Positions 59,949 through 64,000 of a stretch of DNA of 64,000 nucleotides are shown here, piece after piece. Source of the stretch: CALBPI01 sp045110335 (GTDB taxonomy: Bacteria; Pseudomonadota; Gammaproteobacteria; Steroidobacterales; Woeseiaceae); NCBI GenBank assembly GCA_045110335.1, contig JBGCGB010000005.1:10612-74611 (forward strand). The letters run 5' to 3'. The notes below the pieces were generated by a model. That model worked only from the letters and a program-made list of their open reading frames with translations, ran no database searches and was not told where the DNA came from. The position numbers and the translations under genes were made by a program. Each line of letters starts with the position of its first letter. Position 1 is the first letter of the stretch.

Positions 59949-61475
59949 CTATCGCGATGCGACCGAGGCGGAACGATCACGCCTCACCTGAATCTTTTGT
60001 TCTTCGTCTAGGTACTCGCTGACAAAATCAGCGCGTGCCAGGAATCGAGCTCGCTGAATCGGCGTCGTCTTAGGCAAACGCGCACCCCGTCGCAACAAGA
60101 CAACTGCCTGCACCAGATTGCCGATCATGATGTTGTATTCGGCCATATAGTAATGCGCTTCGGCGACTTGTTCTGCGTCAATGGCTGCGCGTGCAATCAA
60201 CCGGATCTGTTCGGGCGTTGGCGGCACGTTATTGAGCAGGTCCAAAAGGAGTTCGTGTGCCTTGGTTGCCTGATTGGTCTCAAGTAGCAACTCGGCATGG
60301 CGGATCGTCAAGGGTACGTTTCGCGGGAAAAGCGCCTGTGCTCGATCGAATGTGGCTAATGCATCATTGACTTGATCATTAGCAGCTTGCGCACGCGCCA
60401 AACCGATGTGGTAGGGGATGACCTTGTGTTGTTGTTCGATCAATGCGTTGAAAATAGCTTCTGCCTGGTCTGGACGATTGTTGCGAATAGCGGCAATGCC
60501 ACGTCCGTATTTTACCGCTCGCTTTGCGCCATCCGTTTCGTCTTCTTCGGCGTCTTTGGCGAAGTAGTAGGTGGCTTGCTCGGGCGTGTCGGCATACAGC
60601 GCGTGAGTACGCGCTTTCATCAAATCGTAACTGATTGAGTTTGACCGGGAACGTTCGCTGTAGCGTGAGGCTCTGGCTTTGGCTTCGGCGGTTCTGGAGC
60701 TGGACACTGGATGGGTTCGCAAATATTCAAACTGGGCGCCGGGTACCAGTGAGTTATTTGTTTTGCGCCCCATGCGTGCAAAGAAATCTGCCATTGAGTT
60801 GACATCGAAACCGGCGTTGGCCAGCGTATCGATACCAATGCGATCGGCCTCGTATTCGTACCCGCGTGTGAAGTTGATCTGGTTTTGTATGGCTACGGCT
60901 TGAGTTGTCGCCAACGCACCTTCTAACACTTCGCCACTCGCGCTGCTGGCGGCCCCCAATGCAATAGCACCGAGCATAGCGGCCATCGTGAAGATGCTGG
61001 CGCGGGAGTTGTCATGAATGGTGCGGGCGATGTGGCGCTGTGTGACATGGGCAATTTCATGCGCAAGTACACTAGCCAGCTCGCCCTCATTGCGGGTCAG
61101 CTGCAACAGTCCAGTGTGGATACCAATGTAGCCGCCGGGCAGTGCAAAGGCATTAATGCTTGGATCCTCAACGACAAAGAAACGGAAAGTCTGATCGCCG
61201 GTGTTGGTGTTGCCGACCAGCGTGTGGCCAATATCATTGATGTACTCGGTAAGCTCCGGGTCTTGTACGATGCGGCCTTGTTCATGGAACATTCGCATCA
61301 TCGCACGACCAATGCGTGCTTCTTCAGTCTTCGACAAGACGGCATCTGCCGGGCTGCCAATACTGGGCAGTTCGAAAGCCTGCGCGCACGCAACCGTGGG
61401 CGCACAGAGCACGCCCAGCAATGGCAGTACACCTGCGATTGCGAGAATCAGTTTTGTCACAGCGTTATTCGACAT
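59949..61475 (-). CDS. bepA: M48-family zinc metalloprotease with TPR domain (BepA/YfgC-like)
   Basis: A periplasmic outer-membrane quality-control protease. Start MSNNAVTKLILAIAGVLPLL at 61473-61475, with a signal peptide ending VACAQA. Zinc motif HEIAH at 139-143 in LASVLAHEIAHVTQRH, third ligand Glu209 in YEYEADRIGIDTLA; C-terminal half TPR-like (AIRNNRPDQAEAIFNALIEQ, HIGLARAQAANDQVNDALAT). At 508 residues it agrees with E. coli BepA (487). Upstream of mlaA, both serving outer-membrane lipid or protein balance. Confidence 0.93.
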   Translation of the reverse strand: MSNNAVTKLILAIAGVLPLLGVLCAPTVACAQAFELPSIGSPADAVLSKTEEARIGRAMMRMFHEQGRIVQDPELTEYINDIGHTLVGNTNTGDQTFRFFVVEDPSINAFALPGGYIGIHTGLLQLTRNEGELASVLAHEIAHVTQRHIARTIHDNSRASIFTMAAMLGAIALGAASSASGEVLEGALATTQAVAIQNQINFTRGYEYEADRIGIDTLANAGFDVNSMADFFARMGRKTNNSLVPGAQFEYLRTHPVSSSRTAEAKARASRYSERSRSNSISYDLMKARTHALYADTPEQATYYFAKDAEEDETDGAKRAVKYGRGIAAIRNNRPDQAEAIFNALIEQQHKVIPYHIGLARAQAANDQVNDALATFDRAQALFPRNVPLTIRHAELLLETNQATKAHELLLDLLNNVPPTPEQIRLIARAAIDAEQVAEAHYYMAEYNIMIGNLVQAVVLLRRGARLPKTTPIQRARFLARADFVSEYLDEEQKIQVRRDRSASVASR

Positions 61476-61537
61476 CTTTGCTCTCTGACCGTGTCCCTTT
61501 GTATATGTTCCCGGCAATGATTACCGGTTACGCCGTA

Positions 61538-62008
61538 TCAGGCGATTTGTTTGGCCGCTTCCAATACCGCTTCTGCATGCCCTTTGACTTTCACTTTCCG
61601 CCATTCCTCGCGCAATTTGCCATCCGCATCGATCAGAAAGGTACTGCGCTCGATGCCCATGACCTTTCGCCCGTACATGTTCTTCTCTTTAATCACGTCA
61701 AAATAGGCACATAATTTTTCATCGGCATCTGAGATCAACTCGAACGGCATAGAATACTTCGCCTTAAACTTCTCATGAGATGCAAGAGAGTCTCTGGAAA
61801 TGCCAAAAATGACGGTGTTAGCTCGTTTGAACTTGGGATAAAGGGTCGTGAAATCAATGCTTTCGTTCGTGCAGCCGGGTGTCGAGTCTTTGGGATAGAA
61901 ATAAAGCACGACCTGCTTTCCCCGAAGGCTCTTTAGCTGCACTTCAGCGTCGCTGGTGGCGGGTGCTTTGAAGTCCTTGACGACTCGATTCATGGTGGGT
62001 CCTGGCAT
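61538..62008 (-). CDS. bcp: Thioredoxin-dependent peroxiredoxin, Bcp/PrxQ type
   Basis: A 156-residue thiol peroxidase. The start at 62008 is supported by AAGGA 8 nt upstream. Peroxidatic Cys46 is in YPKDSTPGCTNESID; the helical partner Cys (position 51 in E. coli Bcp) is absent, while Cys100 (DADEKLCAYFD) is retained. Other motifs: FGISRDSLASHEKFKAKY and GIERSTFLIDADGKL. Follows gcvR, same strand, 20 nt away. Confidence 0.95.
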   Translation of the reverse strand: MPGPTMNRVVKDFKAPATSDAEVQLKSLRGKQVVLYFYPKDSTPGCTNESIDFTTLYPKFKRANTVIFGISRDSLASHEKFKAKYSMPFELISDADEKLCAYFDVIKEKNMYGRKVMGIERSTFLIDADGKLREEWRKVKVKGHAEAVLEAAKQIA

Positions 62009-62028
62009 CGGGAGTTCCTTGGGTCTGG

Positions 62029-62559
62029 TTAGTGTTTAATGGGCTCAAGAATCCCATCGATATTCATGTGATCACAAAATTGCATGAATTCTTCGCGCAA
62101 TTGGGCGATGGAGAGGGTGTTCGGTACGCCTAGATTGGCTTGGATATTGAACATTGGAGTTCCCGTATGTGCCGCCGCATAGCTTTTGGTGTTGAGCTCC
62201 GCTATCTCGATAGATCGTGCGCTAAAAAAGCCCGACACGTTAAAAACGATGCCTTCTTGGTCCATGCAGATTAAGTCACAAGCGTAAGGCAGCTTGTCTG
62301 ACGTGCCTTTTTTAGAACTGGTGCTGCGCAGGGACAATTTCAAGTCAGCTTGCTCGGCGAAGGCATCCAGCGCCTGCTCGAGCTTGCTGATGGTATGCCA
62401 ATGGCCGGAAACGAGCAGTAGCATGGCAAACTCACTCCCGAGCGCCGTCATTCGGCTCTCCAGGATGTTGCCATCGTTTTTCATCACGACCTGCGTAAGA
62501 TCATGAACCACGCCGGTTCGATCAGGGCCGACAGCAGAAATAACAAGCAGTTGCGACAT
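62029..62559 (-). CDS. gcvR: GcvR-like glycine cleavage transcriptional repressor (ACT domains)
   Basis: A 176-residue protein with two ACT domains: LLVISAVGPDRTGVVHDLTQVVMKNDGNI at the N-terminus and a second from about residue 90 (YACDLICMDQEGIVFNVSGFF, IAELNTKSYAAAHTGTPMF). GcvR modulates GcvA in glycine cleavage control. It lies between bcp and dapA, the same relative order as in E. coli, divergent from dapA. No gcv genes are in the window. Confidence 0.9.
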   Translation of the reverse strand: MSQLLVISAVGPDRTGVVHDLTQVVMKNDGNILESRMTALGSEFAMLLLVSGHWHTISKLEQALDAFAEQADLKLSLRSTSSKKGTSDKLPYACDLICMDQEGIVFNVSGFFSARSIEIAELNTKSYAAAHTGTPMFNIQANLGVPNTLSIAQLREEFMQFCDHMNIDGILEPIKH

Positions 62560-62631
62560 CTTTAGTGAATCTCCGGCCGATCGTGGCTCGTAAATGAGCG
62601 CCTGAACATCATTGTACGCGCAATTAACCTT

Positions 62632-62666
62632 GCCGCGAAGTGGCGCGAACCATTAGACTTCGCGGC
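62632..62666 (+). promoter_or_regulatory. 10-bp inverted repeat in the dapA leader
   Basis: GCCGCGAAGT (62632-62641) pairs perfectly with ACTTCGCGGC (62657-62666) across a 15-nt spacer, ending 7 nt before the dapA ribosome-binding site AGGAG (62673-62677). It could be an mRNA leader hairpin controlling dapA, or a DNA operator. Role inferred only. Confidence 0.5.
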
Positions 62667-62683
62667 TGACTCAGGAGTGTCCT

Positions 62684-63559
62684 ATGTTTCCCGCCAGTTT
62701 GGTTGCTTTGATAACGCCATTTAAGCAGGGCGGGGCGGTCGATTATCCCGCCTTGAAGCGTTTGATTGATTTGCATGCCAGTGCCGGTACGGATGGTTTG
62801 GTTATTGGTGGCACCACTGGCGAATCGGCAACGCTGACTCGGGACGAGCATGCGGCGCTGATCGGTCGCTCTATCGAGATGATTGGTGGGCGAATGCAAT
62901 TGATCGCTGGCACGGGCTCGAATTCAACAAGCCAATCGATTGATTTGTCCCAAGCGACGGATATTGATGGCGTCGATGGCTTCCTATTGGTCGCTCCTTA
63001 TTATAATAAGCCGCCGCAACGCGGGCTGGTCGCTCATTTCGAGGCGATTGCTGATGTCGTGACCAAGCCGGTGATGCTTTATAACGTGCCGGGTCGGACG
63101 GTCTCGGACATACAGCCGGAAACGGTTGCAGCCCTCGCTGAACACCCCCGAATCATTGCGCTCAAGGATGCAACCGGTGACCTCGATCGGTTGGCAGCAC
63201 AGCAAGCGGTTTGTCCGTCGGATTTCCAGTACTTCAGCGGAGACGACTTCACGAGCTGTGAATTCATGCTGCGTGGCGGACATGGTGTGGTTTCTGTTAC
63301 CGGCAATGTAGCGCCCGCGCTGTTGGCGAACTTATGTAAGCTCGCGATCGGTGGCAAGGCTAAAGAAGCCAAATTGATCGATGCCCGTTTGGCGGCATTG
63401 AACGAAGCGATGTTTGTCGAGTCGAACCCTATTCCGGTCAAATGGGCACTGCAAGCGATGGGCTATTGCGATGGCTCTATCCGTCGCCCTCTTGATACAC
63501 TTGCCAAAGAACATACAAACGGTGTTCTAACGGCGCTGAAGAACGCAGATATTTTATGA
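62684..63559 (+). CDS. dapA: 4-hydroxy-tetrahydrodipicolinate synthase
   Basis: First committed step of lysine and diaminopimelate synthesis: pyruvate plus aspartate semialdehyde condensation. A 291-residue TIM barrel with GGTTGESATLTRDEH, the catalytic Tyr133 in MLYNVPGRTV and Schiff-base Lys161 in IALKDATGD, numbers equal to E. coli DapA. Start MFPASLVALITPFK with AGGAG 6 nt upstream. Divergent from gcvR; overlaps the next lipoprotein gene by 4 nt. Confidence 0.97.
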   Translation: MFPASLVALITPFKQGGAVDYPALKRLIDLHASAGTDGLVIGGTTGESATLTRDEHAALIGRSIEMIGGRMQLIAGTGSNSTSQSIDLSQATDIDGVDGFLLVAPYYNKPPQRGLVAHFEAIADVVTKPVMLYNVPGRTVSDIQPETVAALAEHPRIIALKDATGDLDRLAAQQAVCPSDFQYFSGDDFTSCEFMLRGGHGVVSVTGNVAPALLANLCKLAIGGKAKEAKLIDARLAALNEAMFVESNPIPVKWALQAMGYCDGSIRRPLDTLAKEHTNGVLTALKNADIL

Positions 63560-63813
63560 AACTAATAACAATACTGACCTTCCTGGGTACTACGATCGCA
63601 CTTGCCGGTTGCGGTGCGCCAAATATGTGTGAACAACGGACGGACTACCAGCAGGTTCGTGAGTCCGGCAAGATTAGAGTGCCGGCCGAATTAGACCCAC
63701 TGCCGGATGTTACTCAGCTCGAGATACCGGTATCATCCACTCCGCCGGATGTCGACAAGACTTGCTTGGAAAGACCACCGAGCTTTTTCGAGAAAAAAGA
63801 AGCTGCCGAGTAA
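63556..63813 (+). CDS. Small lipoprotein downstream of dapA
   Basis: An 85-residue lipoprotein: MKLITILTFLGTTIALAGCG gives a clear lipobox (ALAGC). The mature part is about 65 residues with two more cysteines (MCEQRTDY, KTCLERPPS) and no TPR or beta repeat. Start overlaps the dapA stop as ATGA. In many gammaproteobacteria the BamC lipoprotein follows dapA; this protein is far too short to be BamC, although the QRTDYQQVRESGKIRVPAEL stretch loosely recalls the BamC N-terminal segment. A truncated relative or unrelated protein is possible. Confidence 0.75.
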   Translation: MKLITILTFLGTTIALAGCGAPNMCEQRTDYQQVRESGKIRVPAELDPLPDVTQLEIPVSSTPPDVDKTCLERPPSFFEKKEAAE

Positions 63814-63850
63814 GTTTTTTTCGAAAGTGCCGAGTCAAACCGAGTGTGCG

Positions 63851-63868
63851 GCGAAGCGCCAGCTTCGC
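63851..63868 (+). terminator. 7-bp hairpin between the dapA operon and tRNA-Ser
   Basis: GCGAAGC (63851-63857) pairs perfectly with GCTTCGC (63862-63868) with a GCCA loop. No T-run follows. A weak terminator or tRNA-upstream structure. Confidence 0.4.
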
Positions 63869-63907
63869 GGGTCAAAAGTTAAGGAAGGTCAAAGCTAGAG
63901 ACAAGAC

Positions 63908-63998
63908 GGAGAGATGGCTGAGTGGTTTAAGGTGCTCGCCTGGAAAGCGAGTGTACGGTGATACCGTACCGAGGGTTCGAATCCCTCTCTCTCCGCCA
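63908..63998 (+). tRNA. tRNA-Ser(GGA)
   Basis: A 91-nt class II tRNA. The acceptor stem GGAGAGA pairs with TCTCTCC followed by G and encoded CCA (63996-63998). The D-arm has GGCTGAGTGGTTTAAGG; the anticodon stem CTCGC/GCGAG flanks loop CTGGAAA, so the anticodon is GGA (codons UCC/UCU). A long variable arm TACGGTGATACCGTA is typical of serine tRNA; the T loop is GGTTCGAATCC. It lies about 95 nt after the small lipoprotein gene. Confidence 0.98.
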
Positions 63999-64000
63999 CT

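Noticed and set aside
1..64000. CRISPR arrays, insertion sequences, integrases or prophage genes
   Set aside because: No regularly spaced direct repeats, transposase motifs, terminal inverted repeats or phage structural proteins seen anywhere in the window.

Overview
The window is a 64 kb piece of a gammaproteobacterial chromosome. The conserved blocks rpsF-rpsR-rplI-dnaB, rpsP-rimM-trmD-rplS with ffh upstream, the mla operon, gcvR-bcp-bepA-mlaA and dapA all point that way. The Rrf2-regulated SUF operon with SufU and SufT, and the kinase/TPR and TIGR02999-type sigma pairs, resemble free-living (often marine) lineages around Xanthomonadales, Woeseiales or Chromatiales. That finer placement is an inference from gene content only. 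I see no insertion sequence, phage, integrase or CRISPR array.

Layout. 0-8 kb: start of icd (minus), a patatin/Omp85-type secreted phospholipase, a small minus-strand protein, then the translation/replication block rpsF-rpsR-DUF2232-rplI-dnaB-alr. 7.9-11.7 kb (minus): a Ser/Thr signalling set of CHASE2 kinase, PP2C phosphatase and double-FHA protein. 11.8-20 kb: radA, a CorC/HlyC-type CBS membrane protein, a CcsA/YpjD-like protein, an MBL-fold phosphodiesterase, ffh, and rpsP-rimM-trmD-rplS. 20-25.9 kb: a TRAP transporter operon of TatT type, then sppA. 26-32 kb: threonine catabolism (tdh-kbl), hslR, and bifunctional putA. 31.9-38.7 kb (minus): sufRBCDSU-sufT-sixA with a candidate SufR operator. 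38.9-42 kb: mlaFEDCB.

42-59 kb is the more accessory part. It holds a GFA protein, a glycine-rich-domain membrane protein with a Cys-Gly tail, a methyltransferase and an orphan membrane protein. Next comes a 1143-residue Calx-beta/propeller lipoprotein, followed by an ECF-type sigma factor and a kinase-TM-TPR receptor. After these are a CC0125-type lipoprotein, a DUF1801 protein, an alpha/beta hydrolase lacking the usual catalytic His, and a toroid-like exported protein. The region ends with an ECF sigma factor/membrane protein pair divergent from a TIR-TM-TPR protein. The kinase-TM-TPR and TIR-TM-TPR proteins look like the same periplasmic sensor module joined to two different cytoplasmic effectors; this is the most interesting signal in the window.

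59-64 kb returns to housekeeping genes: mlaA, bepA-like protease, bcp, gcvR, then dapA with a small lipoprotein and a tRNA-Ser(GGA). Envelope maintenance recurs throughout (patatin/Omp85, SppA, MlaFEDCB, MlaA, BepA, many lipoproteins). Several operons are tightly packed with 4-nt stop/start overlaps, most strikingly the SUF operon.
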